Shown here: positions 1 to 8,458 of the stretch, piece after piece
Position numbering within the stretch: position 1 is the stretch's first letter
How the letters are laid out: each line of letters begins with the position of its first letter
Notes under the pieces: generated by a model
Database searches by the model: none
What the model saw: the letters and a program-made list of their open reading frames with translations, nothing else
Told to the model about the DNA's origin: nothing
Assembly (NCBI GenBank): GCA_937915145.1
Contig: CALDNT010000188.1
Location: 1 to 51,984, forward strand
Length of the DNA stretch: 51,984 nucleotides
Direction: 5' to 3'
Origin: an uncultured Reyranella sp.
Lineage (GTDB): Bacteria; Pseudomonadota; Alphaproteobacteria; Reyranellales; Reyranellaceae
Translations under genes and position numbers: made by a program

Positions 1-475
1 CCTTGTCCACGTCGAACCACAGAACATCTCTGAAGCCTTTGTAGTCGACGCGCTTGCGCCAGGTGAGGCCGATCCGCTTCATCACCGCCTGCGACGCCAG
101 ATTGTCCTTGAGCGTAATGGCGAAAATCAGCTTCAGGCCCAGCGTGCCGAAACCGAAGGCCAATGCCGCCCGCGCGACCTCTGTCGCATAGCCCTTGCCC
201 CAGGCGTCGGGATGCAGCGCCCACAACACCTCGGTTTCGGCAAACTCGGGTACGAAATTCAGCCCGCCGTGGCCGATCAGCCGGCCGTCGAGAAAGATAC
301 CCCACGGCGCATAGCCGCGCTCTCGCCATCCCTCAGCGAACCGGCCGATCGGATCGCCGGCGAGGGGCGACAGCCATTTTGCCACCTCGGGATGGCCGCG
401 CACGGCGGCGTAGGCCTCGGCGTCGTCCGCCGCCAGTGGCCGCAGCGTCAGGCGGTCGGTCTGTAGCGTGGTCAT
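1..475 (-). CDS. GNAT N-acetyltransferase, RimJ/RimL type (3' end outside window)
   Basis: The reverse strand from an ATG at 475 reads without a stop to the window edge, about 158 codons, so the C-terminus is missing. The protein opens MTTLQTDRLTLRPL, the usual start of RimJ/RimL-like GNAT enzymes that move an acetyl group from acetyl-CoA to an amine. A motif-A-like stretch (HPDAWGKGYATEVARAAL) should bind acetyl-CoA, followed by the typical later segment NLASQAVMKRIGL. The substrate cannot be told from sequence; family members act on ribosomal protein N-termini, antibiotics or small amines. It is divergent from the Spy-like gene at 571, leaving about 95 bp for both promoters. The family call is firm, the substrate unknown. 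Confidence 0.85.
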   Translation of the reverse strand, partial: MTTLQTDRLTLRPLAADDAEAYAAVRGHPEVAKWLSPLAGDPIGRFAEGWRERGYAPWGIFLDGRLIGHGGLNFVPEFAETEVLWALHPDAWGKGYATEVARAALAFGFGTLGLKLIFAITLKDNLASQAVMKRIGLTWRKRVDYKGFRDVLWFDVDK

Positions 476-570
476 CTTTACATAACTTTGCACGGCCGAG
501 ACGGAGGCGAAACCGCAGACCTCCATATCGCTGGAACGGGGAAGTTGACCCGAAACAGATGGAGACAGAC

Positions 571-1038
571 ATGACCACCCTCAGCATCAAGACAATGATC
601 GCGGCCCTCCTGGCCGGCAGCCTCGCGGTGACCGCGGGCGGCACGGCCTTCGCCCGCGGTGACGGCCCCGGCTTCGATCCGGCCAAGGCCCAGGAGCACA
701 TGGAGAAGCGCATCGACAAGGCGCTGAAAGACACCGACGCCACCGAGGAGCAGAAAAAGAAGATCTCGGAAATCCTCCAGGCGGCGTTCAAGGACATGAA
801 GCCGATGCACGAAAAGCGGGTCGAGGCCCGCAAGGCCCTGCAGGAAGCCATGCAGGCCCCGACCATCGACCCGGCCAAAATCGAGCAGATCCGCGCCGGT
901 CAGATGAAGTTGATGGACGATGCCTCCAAGCGCTTCACCAAGGCCTTGATCGACGCCGGCGGCGTGTTGAACGCCGAACAACGCCAAGCCTTCTTCAAGA
1001 AGTGGAACGAGCGCGGCCACGGCAAGCGCCACGGCTGA
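571..1038 (+). CDS. Spy/CpxP-like periplasmic LTXXQ-family protein
   Basis: A 155-residue protein with a clear Sec signal peptide (hydrophobic core around residues 8-25, likely cleavage after AFA near 28). The mature part is highly charged and helical. Two degenerate LTXXQ-type motifs, DATEEQKKKI and LNAEQRQAF, define the Spy/CpxP family of ATP-independent periplasmic chaperones and metal-stress sensors. ATG 571 was chosen because GGAG lies 8 bases before it; the open frame extends much further upstream but only as antisense to the acetyltransferase gene. The next two genes encode a response regulator and sensor kinase, matching the cpxP-cpxRA arrangement, so it may feed back on that kinase. 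Chaperone function is inferred from family. Confidence 0.8.
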   Translation: MTTLSIKTMIAALLAGSLAVTAGGTAFARGDGPGFDPAKAQEHMEKRIDKALKDTDATEEQKKKISEILQAAFKDMKPMHEKRVEARKALQEAMQAPTIDPAKIEQIRAGQMKLMDDASKRFTKALIDAGGVLNAEQRQAFFKKWNERGHGKRHG

Positions 1039-1083
1039 GCGTGACGAGTGACATCGGGGTTGCCCCGGCCCGATACTGAACCA

Positions 1084-1773
1084 ATGGCCGAGCGCATCCT
1101 GATGATCGACGATGACGGCCGTCTCGCCGGGATGGTTTCAGACTATCTCGGCGGGGCGGGCTTTCGCGTGACCGTCGCCGGCACCGGTCGCGACGGCGAG
1201 GCGCTGCTCAAGCGCGAGGCCTTCGACGCGGTGATCCTCGACCTTATGCTGCCCGACGCCGACGGCCTTGACCTCTGCCGCCGGCTGCGCGCCTCGACCG
1301 ACGTGCCGATCCTGATGCTGACGGCGCGCGGCGAGCCGATGGACAAGGTGGTCGGTCTCGAAATCGGCGCCGACGATTATCTCGCCAAACCGTTCGAGCC
1401 GCGCGAGCTGCAGGCCCGGCTGCGCGCCATCCTGCGCCGCAGGGGCGGGCCGGCGGCGTCCGAAGTCCTGCGCTTCGGCCGCCTCGAAGTCGACAAGGGC
1501 GCCCGCGTCGTGCGCATCGACGGCGAGGAGCGTCCCATCACCTCGTATCAGTTCGCGCTGCTGCTGGTGCTGGCCGAGCGCGCCGGCCGCGTACTGTCGC
1601 GCGACGCGCTGATGGATCTCCTGAAAGGCGAAAAGCTCGAAGCCTTCGACCGCTCGGTCGACGTCCACATCAGCCGCATCCGCGCCGCCATCGAGGACGA
1701 CCCGAAAAAGCCGCGGCGGATTTTGACGCTGCGCGGCGCCGGGTATGTGTTCGCCAAGGACCAGGACCGCTAG
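1084..1773 (+). CDS. OmpR-family response regulator (CpxR-like)
   Basis: A 229-residue two-component regulator. The N-terminal receiver domain (about 1-115) begins AERILMIDDDGRLAG with the acidic pocket, has the phospho-accepting aspartate in AVILDLMLPDADG, and the conserved lysine in DYLAKPFEP. The C-terminal winged-helix DNA-binding domain (about 130-225) ends with SVDVHISRIRAAIEDD and LTLRGAGYVFA, typical of OmpR/PhoB. ATG 1084 is preferred over 1048 because the receiver begins immediately after it. It lies 45 bp after the Spy-like gene and 129 bp before its partner kinase. The Cpx-like role rests on the neighbouring Spy/CpxP gene; the signal is unknown. Confidence 0.88.
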   Translation: MAERILMIDDDGRLAGMVSDYLGGAGFRVTVAGTGRDGEALLKREAFDAVILDLMLPDADGLDLCRRLRASTDVPILMLTARGEPMDKVVGLEIGADDYLAKPFEPRELQARLRAILRRRGGPAASEVLRFGRLEVDKGARVVRIDGEERPITSYQFALLLVLAERAGRVLSRDALMDLLKGEKLEAFDRSVDVHISRIRAAIEDDPKKPRRILTLRGAGYVFAKDQDR

Positions 1774-1797
1774 GAATGTTGTCGCAACGAAATCCCC

Positions 1798-1868
1798 GTC
1801 ATCCCGAGCGCCGCGAGGGATCTTTCGTGTGGCCTCAAAGGCCCCTCGGCCTGCGGCCTCGGGATGAC
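1798..1868. repeat. Intergenic palindromic element with 11-bp perfect inverted ends
   Basis: GTCATCCCGAG at 1798-1808 is matched exactly by CTCGGGATGAC at 1858-1868. The interior holds further partly paired sequence (AGGCCCCTCGGCCTGCGGCCT). It fills the gap between the response regulator and kinase genes. Dispersed elements beginning GTCATCCCGAG are common in alphaproteobacterial genomes as I remember them; no second copy is visible in this window. Confidence 0.65.
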
Positions 1869-1902
1869 AGTTTTCGCGGCGCACGCACCTCCCGCTAGAA
1901 AC

Positions 1903-3156
1903 ATGCAGCGCCTTTATCTCCAATTTTACGTCACCATCCTAGTCGTGCTGGCAGTGTTCGTGGGCGCGGCGGCGCTGTTGTGGCGGTTGGCCGACGACGA
2001 CAACCGCACGCCGCAGTATCTCGATGTCGCTGCCGAGCTGACCGGCGCCCTGCTGCCCGACTCCGACGCGTCCCAGGCCGAGCAGCGCCGGGCGGTCGAC
2101 GCGTTGCACCGCAAGCTGCGCTTCGACATCGCTCTCTATCGCGCCGATGGCGACGTCATCGCCGTGGCCGGCAAGCTGCCGCCACGCTTCGATCCCCGGC
2201 GCGCCCGCACGGGTTGGCGGCGCGGCCCGGGCGGACCCAACTTCACGCTACAACTTCCCGACGGCCGCTGGCTGGTGGCGCGCCAGGTGCGCGAGCGACC
2301 CAATCCCACATTCTGGATCGCTGCCTTCCTGGCGCTGGTCGGACTCGCGATCGCGGTGGGCGCCTATCCCGTGGTGCGCGGCCTCGGCCGGCGGCTGGAA
2401 CGCCTGAAAACCGGCGTCGATCGCCTCGGCGGCGGCGACCTTTCTGCGCGCGTCAAAGTCGAGGGCCGCGACGAGGTGGCCGCCCTCGCCACCAGCTTCA
2501 ACCGCTCCGCCCAGCGCATCGAAGAGCTGGTGGCGGCCCACCGCCTGCTGCTGGCCAATGCCAGCCACGAACTGCGCACGCCGCTTGCCCGCATTGCGCT
2601 CGCGGCCTCGCTGCTGGGCGACAAGGCCGACCCCAAAACCCGCCAGTCGCTCAAGGAGGACGTGGCCGAGTTGGACCAGCTCATCGAGCAGGTGCTGCTG
2701 GCCAGCCGCCTCGAAGCCATCCCCGATCTGGAACGGCGCGAGCCGGTCGACCTGCTGGCGCTGGCGGCCGAGGAGGCCTCACACTACGACCTCGAAGCCG
2801 CCGGCCAGTCCGTCACCGTCTCCGGTGATCGCACCCTGCTGCGCCGGCTGGTGCGCAACCTGGTCGAGAACGCGCGTCGCTATGGCGGCGAAGGACCTGT
2901 CACGATCTCCGTCACGCATGAGGGCGGACGCGCCGTACTGGAAGTCTCCGACCGCGGTCCCGGCGTGCCCGAGGCCGAGCGGCAACGCATATTCGAGCCC
3001 TTCTACCGTCTGGCCGGCGGCGCCGAGACCGGCCGCGGCAGCGGCCTCGGCCTCGCCCTAGTCCTCGATATCGCGCGCCGCCACGGCGGCGATGTGGTGT
3101 GCCTGGCAGCGGAGGGCGGCGGCAGCCGCTTCAAGGTGGATCTGCCAGCGGCGTAG
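1903..3156 (+). CDS. Sensor histidine kinase (CpxA-like)
   Basis: A 417-residue membrane kinase. A first TM helix lies at residues 5-25 and a second near 140-160, flanking a periplasmic sensor of about 110 residues. A HAMP linker follows (RRLERLKTGVDRLGGGDLSARV), then the dimerisation domain with the phospho-accepting histidine in ASHELRTPLARI, and an ATPase domain with N box (LVRNLVENARRYG), G1 (VSDRGPGVP), F box (FEPFYRL) and G2 (GRGSGLGLALV). ATG 1903 is chosen; the frame could extend to 1864, but that stretch is encoded by the palindromic repeat. It is the partner of the regulator at 1084 and is presumed to sense envelope or metal stress together with the Spy-like protein. Confidence 0.88.
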   Translation: MQRLYLQFYVTILVVLAVFVGAAALLWRLADDDNRTPQYLDVAAELTGALLPDSDASQAEQRRAVDALHRKLRFDIALYRADGDVIAVAGKLPPRFDPRRARTGWRRGPGGPNFTLQLPDGRWLVARQVRERPNPTFWIAAFLALVGLAIAVGAYPVVRGLGRRLERLKTGVDRLGGGDLSARVKVEGRDEVAALATSFNRSAQRIEELVAAHRLLLANASHELRTPLARIALAASLLGDKADPKTRQSLKEDVAELDQLIEQVLLASRLEAIPDLERREPVDLLALAAEEASHYDLEAAGQSVTVSGDRTLLRRLVRNLVENARRYGGEGPVTISVTHEGGRAVLEVSDRGPGVPEAERQRIFEPFYRLAGGAETGRGSGLGLALVLDIARRHGGDVVCLAAEGGGSRFKVDLPAA

Positions 3157-3246
3157 CTAGAAGCCCGATGTCCGACCCGTGCCTTCACCGGGGGCGGGCG
3201 GAGTGCTAGCGTTAGTGAACACGGTGGGTGAAGCGGGGAACGTAAG

Positions 3247-4668
3247 CTGAAGTATACTAGCGTTCTGATCGGCACGGGCATCGTCATCTGCGCAGCAGCA
3301 GCGCTCTATGGTTACGCTTACTACAAGTTTCCGCCGCGTAGCACTGCGCCCGTTGCCGAGCCGGCGGCAGCCTCCGCCCCTATTCCCTCGCCCGTGGCGC
3401 CATCGACGTCAGTTCCTGCACCGGCCGCGACGCTGCCCGCGGCAGCAGAAACACCCGCGCCCGCCACCACCAGCGCTGCGTACGACAGATGCGTACGCGG
3501 GGGTTTCCCTACGCTGGACGATGCTGAGCGGCGCAATGCCGACTGTTCCAAGGCAATACAGAGTCGCGAGCTCTCGCAGGAGCAGCTGGCACTGGCGCGG
3601 CTGGTCCGCGGCAGCGCGCGCATGGCGCTTGGTGCTGAAGCCGTGGGAGGAGACGACTACACTGACGCACTGAAACGCCATGACAGCATGTTCAATTCAA
3701 GGAATCCCGAAGCCCTGAACCTGTTTCGCCGCGCCGCGGCGGAGGATGCGCGCGGCAACACCGACAAGGCGCTCGACCTCTACAGGGAGGCCGTCCGGTT
3801 GGACTCCGGCACAACCTTGGCTTTCCTGGAACGCGGCATCGTGCTGGTGACCCACAAGCGCGCCTACGAACGGGCTATTGAGGATTTCGACAAGGTCCTT
3901 GTACTTGAGCCCGACAACGTGCTGGCCTTGATCCGGCGCGGCCAGGCCTTCAGTCAACTCGGCCAAACCGCGCGCGGGTTGGTCGATCTCGACCGCGCCA
4001 TCGCGCTCTCTCCCAACAGTTCGGAGACCTATTTCTACCGCGGCCTGATTCACGGCCGGCGCAACGAGACCGAGGCCGCGCTCAGCGACTACGACGCGGC
4101 CCTGGAGCGCTCCCCGCGCAATGTCGACGCGCTCGCAGGACGCGCGGCGATCTACTCCCACGAAGGCAAATTCGACCTCGCGATCGGCGACCTCAATGCA
4201 GCGATCGCCATCGATAGTCGGAACCCGATCGCCTTCTATAATCGCGGCTACGCCCATTTCGCCAAGGCGGAGTACCAGAAGGCGATTGCCGACTACACCA
4301 CGGCCATCGGAATCGACGAGAACTTCGGGCTGGCCTACAACAACCGCTGCCTGACGCGCGCCATCACCGGCCAGGACCTCCTAAAGGCGCTCGCCGATTG
4401 TGACGTGGCGCTGAGGCTCATGCCGGTCAATCTCGACGTTCGCGACACGCGCGGCTTCACCTATCTCAAGCTGGGCGATGATGCGCTTGCATTGAACGAG
4501 TACAATATTGCCCTCGAAAAGGACCTCAACCGTGCGACCGCACTGTTCGGCCGCGGCCTGGCGAAGATCAGGACCGGCGACATTGCGGGCGGCGAGGCCG
4601 ACCAGGCCGCCGCGCGGCGGATCAATCCCAAGATCGCCGAGGAGTTCACCGTCTACGGGCTGAACTAG
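3247..4668 (+). CDS. Membrane-anchored TPR protein, apparently with a CTG start
   Basis: A tetratricopeptide protein of up to 473 residues. About nine TPR units fill residues 150-470 (for example AFYNRGYAHFAKAEYQKAIADY), forming a helical scaffold for protein contacts. The first ATG/GTG-type start in frame is GTG 3394, but the frame is open back to the TGA at 3229 and the extra part encodes a lysine followed by a strong hydrophobic helix (YTSVLIGTGIVICAAAALYG) and a Pro/Ala linker. This is a typical single-pass anchor, so I place the start at CTG 3247, preceded by AGCGGGGAA. If GTG 3394 is used, the protein is 424 residues and soluble. Partner and function are unknown. Confidence 0.7.
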   Translation: MKYTSVLIGTGIVICAAAALYGYAYYKFPPRSTAPVAEPAAASAPIPSPVAPSTSVPAPAATLPAAAETPAPATTSAAYDRCVRGGFPTLDDAERRNADCSKAIQSRELSQEQLALARLVRGSARMALGAEAVGGDDYTDALKRHDSMFNSRNPEALNLFRRAAAEDARGNTDKALDLYREAVRLDSGTTLAFLERGIVLVTHKRAYERAIEDFDKVLVLEPDNVLALIRRGQAFSQLGQTARGLVDLDRAIALSPNSSETYFYRGLIHGRRNETEAALSDYDAALERSPRNVDALAGRAAIYSHEGKFDLAIGDLNAAIAIDSRNPIAFYNRGYAHFAKAEYQKAIADYTTAIGIDENFGLAYNNRCLTRAITGQDLLKALADCDVALRLMPVNLDVRDTRGFTYLKLGDDALALNEYNIALEKDLNRATALFGRGLAKIRTGDIAGGEADQAAARRINPKIAEEFTVYGLN

Positions 4669-4706
4669 GGCGGGGGCAGAGAAGAAGATCAGGCCTCATA
4701 GCGACC

Positions 4707-4730
4707 GGTGGCCGAAGGCCGGAGGGGGTC
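4707..4730. repeat. Possible half-copy of the 6060-6143 palindromic element
   Basis: GGTGGCCGAAGGCCGGAGGG, extended to 4730, closely resembles the left arm of the element at 6065-6089 (GGTGGCGCGCAGCGCCGGAG). No matching right arm is seen. It lies between the TPR gene and the acyl-CoA dehydrogenase gene. Confidence 0.4.
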
Positions 4731-4771
4731 TTATGGTGCGGTGAACGACCGTTCATAAGAGGAAGCGCGCC

Positions 4772-6040
4772 ATGGATTTCACCGTTCCCGCCGACATCGC
4801 GGCCTATATCGCCGAGCTCGATGCCTTCATCGAGCGCGAGATCCGGCCGCTGGAGCAACAGGACGACAACATCCGCTTCTTCGACCACCGCCGCGAACAT
4901 GCCCGCACCGATTGGGACAATGACGGCCAGCCACGGCACGAATGGGAAGAGCTTCTGGCCGAGATGAAGCGCCGTGCCGACAAGGCCGGGCACCTGCGCT
5001 TCGGCCTGCCCAAGGCGCTGGGCGGCAAGGACGGCTCCAACCTCGCCATGGCGCTGATCCGCGAGCATCTCGCGCATAAGGGGCTGGGGCTGCACAACGA
5101 CCTGCAGAACGAGAGCTCGATCGTCGGCAATTTCCCGGTGGCGCTGCTGCTGCATCGCTTCGGCACCCAGGAGCAGAAGGACCGCTACATCGAAGGCATG
5201 TTCCGCGGCACCGAGCGCATCGGCTTCGGCCTCACCGAGCCGCTGCACGGGTCGGACGCGACGTTCATGGAGACGGCCGCCGCCAAGAAGGGCTCGGACT
5301 GGGTGATCAACGGCATGAAACGGTTCAACACCGGCATGCACACCGCCACCGTCGATCTCGTCTTCGCCCGCACCTCGGGCAAGGTCGGCGAGCCGCGCGG
5401 CATCTCGGCCTTCCTGGTGCCGGTGAAGACGCCGGGCTTCAAGATCGAATACATGTGGTGGACCTTCAACATGCCGTCGGACCATGCCGAGGTCTCGCTC
5501 ACCGACGTGACGGTGCCGGGCTCGACCATGCTGGGCGAGGAAGGCCGCGGGCTCGACGTGGCGCAGACCTTCGTGCACGAGAACCGCATCCGCCAGGCCG
5601 CCTCCAGCCTCGGCGCGGCGCAATACTGCATCGACATGTCGGTAGCCTATGCCCGGAACCGCAAGGTGTTCGGCAAGGCGCTGGCGACCAACCAGGCGAT
5701 CCAGTTTCCGCTGGCGGAGCTGCACACCGAGGCCGAGATGACGCGCGGGCTGGTGCGCAAGACGGCGTGGCATCTCGACCGCGAACACCACATGAGCGTG
5801 AGCGAATGGGTGGCGATGTCGAACTACCGCGCCAACCGCCTGGTCTGCGACGCCGCCGACCGCGCCATGCAGGTCCATGGCGGCATCGGCTATTCGCGCC
5901 ACACGCCGTTCGAGCACATCTATCGCCACCACCGCCGCTACCGTATCACCGAGGGCTCGGAGGAGATCCAGATCCGCCGTGTCGCCGGCACACTGTTCGG
6001 CTTCTGGGGCGCGCAGAAGGCATCTACGGCGCCGCGTTGA
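4772..6040 (+). CDS. Acyl-CoA dehydrogenase family flavoprotein
   Basis: A 422-residue FAD enzyme that oxidises an acyl-CoA at the alpha-beta bond and passes electrons to an electron-transfer flavoprotein. The N-terminal helical domain starts MDFTVPADIAAYIAELDAF. The middle beta domain carries the signature GFGLTEPLHGSDAT. The C-terminal domain has MQVHGGIGYSRHTPFEHIYR and then ITEGSEEIQIRRVAG, where the glutamate of EGSEE is at the usual catalytic-base position. Length suits the long-N-terminus subfamily (about 410-430). GAGGAAG precedes the ATG at good spacing. The chain length of the substrate cannot be predicted, and no beta-oxidation genes are adjacent. Confidence 0.9.
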   Translation: MDFTVPADIAAYIAELDAFIEREIRPLEQQDDNIRFFDHRREHARTDWDNDGQPRHEWEELLAEMKRRADKAGHLRFGLPKALGGKDGSNLAMALIREHLAHKGLGLHNDLQNESSIVGNFPVALLLHRFGTQEQKDRYIEGMFRGTERIGFGLTEPLHGSDATFMETAAAKKGSDWVINGMKRFNTGMHTATVDLVFARTSGKVGEPRGISAFLVPVKTPGFKIEYMWWTFNMPSDHAEVSLTDVTVPGSTMLGEEGRGLDVAQTFVHENRIRQAASSLGAAQYCIDMSVAYARNRKVFGKALATNQAIQFPLAELHTEAEMTRGLVRKTAWHLDREHHMSVSEWVAMSNYRANRLVCDAADRAMQVHGGIGYSRHTPFEHIYRHHRRYRITEGSEEIQIRRVAGTLFGFWGAQKASTAPR

Positions 6041-6059
6041 ATCTACTCCTCTGTCGTCA

Positions 6060-6143
6060 GGGGAGGTGGCGCGCAGCGCCGGAGGGGTCATGAGAAGACG
6101 ACCGGTAGCCAATGACCCCTCCGCCCCTGCGGGGCACCTCCCC
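6060..6143. repeat. Nested palindromic repeat element
   Basis: The outer arms GGGGAGGTG (6060-6068) and CACCTCCCC (6135-6143) and the inner arms GGAGGGGTCAT (6081-6091) and ATGACCCCTCC (6112-6122) pair perfectly. The small inner stems GGCGCGCAGCGCC and GCCCCTGCGGGGC could make side hairpins, so the whole would fold as a branched structure. It overlaps the candidate ATG of the EamA gene. Confidence 0.7.
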
Positions 6144-7061
6144 TCGTCGAACGAGGGGACGAGAAAGAGATGGACCGGCGACATCGTGACCTTCGGCGCG
6201 GCCATTCTGATGGGGTCGAGCTATCCCTTCGCCAAGGATGTGCTCGAGGTCATGAGCCCGCTGCTCTACAGCGCCTCGCGCTACCTGGTGGCAAGCCTGT
6301 TCCTGTTCGCGGCCATGGTGGTCCTGCGCCGGAAGATGACACTGCAACGCCGCGACTGGCTGCCGATGCTGCTGCTGTCTCTGGTCGGCGTCACCCTGTT
6401 CCAGGCCTGCTGGGGGCTCGCCATGGCCCGCAGCGCGCCCAGCCTGGGCTCGATCGTCATGACCACCACGACCGCCTTTTCGGCGATCATTGCCTGGCTG
6501 GGCGGGCGGCGGCTGCCGGCGCTGGGCTGGGCCGGCATCGCGATCGCTTTCGCGGGCGTGGTGGTGGTGGTGAACAACAGCCTCGTCGCGATCACGCTGG
6601 CCGATGTCAGCCCCGGCGGCACCCTGCTCTGGCTCCTCGCCGCCTTTGCCTGGGCGCTCTATGTCGACCGGGGCGCGCCCTACAACCGGCGGCTGGGCGC
6701 CCTGCCCGTAATGGCCTGGACGACCCTGCTGGGCTCGCTGGTGCTGCTGCCGATCTCGCTGCTGTTCGACTCGCCGGGCGAATTCGCCTTGCTCGACGAC
6801 CGGCTGCTGGGCTTCTGGCTCTACACCGCGATCTTCCCGGTGGGCGTGGCGTACCTCGGCCTCACCGCCGGGCTCGATCGCCTCGGGGTAAGCCGGGTCA
6901 TGGTCTATATGTATCTGATCCCGGTGGCGGGCGTCGGCCTGTCGGCGGCATTCTTCGGAGATCCGCTGACGGTGGCCCGCGTGCTGGGCGGGCTGGTCGT
7001 GCTGACCGGCGTCATTCTGACGCGCGTTGCGCTCGACCGGGCCGCCCGCGTTCCTGTATGA
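6090..7061 (+). CDS. EamA/DMT-superfamily transporter
   Basis: A drug/metabolite transporter with about ten TM helices in two EamA repeats. The first repeat begins [18 protein letters not shown] and the second near [20 protein letters not shown]. Members export or import small metabolites such as amino acids; the substrate is unknown. The start is ambiguous. ATG 6090 has GGAGG four bases upstream, but start, Shine-Dalgarno and the first 20-odd residues are encoded by the palindromic repeat, giving 323 residues. GTG 6186 gives 291 residues, closer to the family's usual length, but trims the first helix. It is followed 26 bp later by hisB, with no obvious functional link. Confidence 0.85.
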   Translation: MRRRPVANDPSAPAGHLPSSNEGTRKRWTGDIVTFGAAILMGSSYPFAKDVLEVMSPLLYSASRYLVASLFLFAAMVVLRRKMTLQRRDWLPMLLLSLVGVTLFQACWGLAMARSAPSLGSIVMTTTTAFSAIIAWLGGRRLPALGWAGIAIAFAGVVVVVNNSLVAITLADVSPGGTLLWLLAAFAWALYVDRGAPYNRRLGALPVMAWTTLLGSLVLLPISLLFDSPGEFALLDDRLLGFWLYTAIFPVGVAYLGLTAGLDRLGVSRVMVYMYLIPVAGVGLSAAFFGDPLTVARVLGGLVVLTGVILTRVALDRAARVPV

Positions 7062-7087
7062 ACGGAACGCAATCAAGAGGACTCGAA

Positions 7088-7762
7088 ATGGCCCGCCAGG
7101 CCTCCAGGAAGACCGTCAAGAAAAGCCCCTCCAAGGCTGTCGCGATCCAGACGCTCACCACGCCGGGCGTCGGCGGACGGCGCGCGTTCGTGGCACGCGC
7201 CACCAAGGAGACCCGCATTGCCGCCGCCATCAATCTCGACGGCACCGGCAAGTACGACATCAAGACCGGCATCGGCTTCCTCGACCACATGCTGGAGCAG
7301 CTCAGCCGCCACAGCCTGATCGACATCACGCTGCGCGCCGAGGGCGACCTGCACATCGACTATCACCACACCACCGAGGATTCGGGCATCGTGCTGGGCG
7401 AGTGCCTGGCCAAGGCGCTAGGCGACCGTGCCGGCATTCGCCGCTACGGCAGCGCGGTGATCCCGATGGACGAGACCCTGACCGAGGTGGCGCTCGATGC
7501 CTCGAACCGGCCGTACCTCATCTGGAAGGTGAATTTCTCCAAGCCCAAGCTCGGCACCATGGACACCGAGCTGTTCAAGGAATGGTTCCAGGCCTTCGCC
7601 CAGCTCGGCGGGCTCACGCTGCACGTGTGGAACCACTACGGCGACAACAACCACCATATCGTCGAGAGCTGCTTCAAGGGCATCGCCCGCGCGCTTCGCG
7701 TCGCGGTCGAGATCGACCCGCGGCAGACCACGGCGGTGCCCAGCACCAAGGGCGTCCTCTAG
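7088..7762 (+). CDS. hisB: Imidazoleglycerol-phosphate dehydratase
   Basis: A 224-residue protein catalysing the sixth step of histidine synthesis, dehydration of imidazoleglycerol phosphate to imidazole-acetol phosphate. The two metal-binding signatures are present: [15 protein letters not shown] in the first half and [18 protein letters not shown] in the second. It also has GIGFLDHML and the terminal PSTKGVL. About 25 residues precede the usual family start (Lys/Arg/Ser-rich), so this is the monofunctional IGPD with a short extension and not the fused phosphatase form. AGAGGA lies 7 bases before ATG 7088. hisH follows 24 bp downstream, but hisA and hisF are absent here because convergent pqi genes begin at 8459. 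Confidence 0.97.
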   Translation: MARQASRKTVKKSPSKAVAIQTLTTPGVGGRRAFVARATKETRIAAAINLDGTGKYDIKTGIGFLDHMLEQLSRHSLIDITLRAEGDLHIDYHHTTEDSGIVLGECLAKALGDRAGIRRYGSAVIPMDETLTEVALDASNRPYLIWKVNFSKPKLGTMDTELFKEWFQAFAQLGGLTLHVWNHYGDNNHHIVESCFKGIARALRVAVEIDPRQTTAVPSTKGVL

Positions 7763-7786
7763 GCGACAGACCATGACCGTCGCCCC

Positions 7787-8428
7787 ATGACTGTTGCCAT
7801 CGTCGATTACGGCTCGGGGAATCTCCGTTCCGCCGCAAAAGCCTTCGAGCGTGCCGCCCGTGAGGCCGGCACGCATGAGCGCGTGCTGGTGACATCGAAC
7901 CCGCGCGATGTCGCCGAGGCCGACCGCATCGTGCTGCCGGGCGTCGGCGCCTTCGCCGACTGCCGCGCCGGCCTCCATGGCGTACCGGGCATGGTCGAGG
8001 CGCTGCAGCGCGAGGTGATCGAGCGCGCCAAACCGTTCCTCGGCATCTGCGTCGGCATGCAGCTCATGGCCACCCGGGGCGTCGAATACGGCGTCCATGC
8101 CGGCCTCGACTGGATCGCGGGCGATGTGGTGCGCATCGCGCCCGGCCCTGCGCACCTCAAGATTCCGCACATGGGCTGGAACGAGCTGCGTGAGCTCAAG
8201 CCACACCCGTTGCTCGACGGAATCGCCGACCGCGACCACGCCTACTTCGTGCACTCCTTCCAGCTCCAGGCGAGCCGGGCCGACACTGTGCTGGCGGTCG
8301 TCGACTACGGCGGGCCGGTCACTGCCATGGTCGGGCGCGACAATCTCGCCGGCACGCAGTTCCATCCCGAGAAGAGCCAGGCGACCGGCTTGCGTCTCAT
8401 CGCCAACTTCCTGCGCTGGACGCCCTGA
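7787..8428 (+). CDS. hisH: Imidazole glycerol phosphate synthase, glutamine amidotransferase subunit
   Basis: A 213-residue class I glutaminase that supplies ammonia to HisF for imidazole-ring formation. Catalytic residues are visible: Cys88 in [11 protein letters not shown], and His193 and Glu195 in FHPEKSQ. The oxyanion-strand motif PGVGAF is also present. The sequence just before the start (7773-7786) is a near copy of the first 14 bases of the gene and makes a five-codon ORF, MTVAP, whose TGA overlaps the hisH ATG, so start choice or coupling may be affected. It converges with pqiA, 30 bp separating the ends. Confidence 0.97.
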   Translation: MTVAIVDYGSGNLRSAAKAFERAAREAGTHERVLVTSNPRDVAEADRIVLPGVGAFADCRAGLHGVPGMVEALQREVIERAKPFLGICVGMQLMATRGVEYGVHAGLDWIAGDVVRIAPGPAHLKIPHMGWNELRELKPHPLLDGIADRDHAYFVHSFQLQASRADTVLAVVDYGGPVTAMVGRDNLAGTQFHPEKSQATGLRLIANFLRWTP

Positions 8429-8458
8429 GTGACCTGGGCCTCGAGTTAGCAGCAAAAT

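Noticed and set aside
4646-6205. 519-codon open frame on the minus strand
   Set aside because: It lies antisense to the acyl-CoA dehydrogenase gene, has low-complexity Arg/Ala/His composition and no recognisable domain. GC-rich codon bias produces such shadows.
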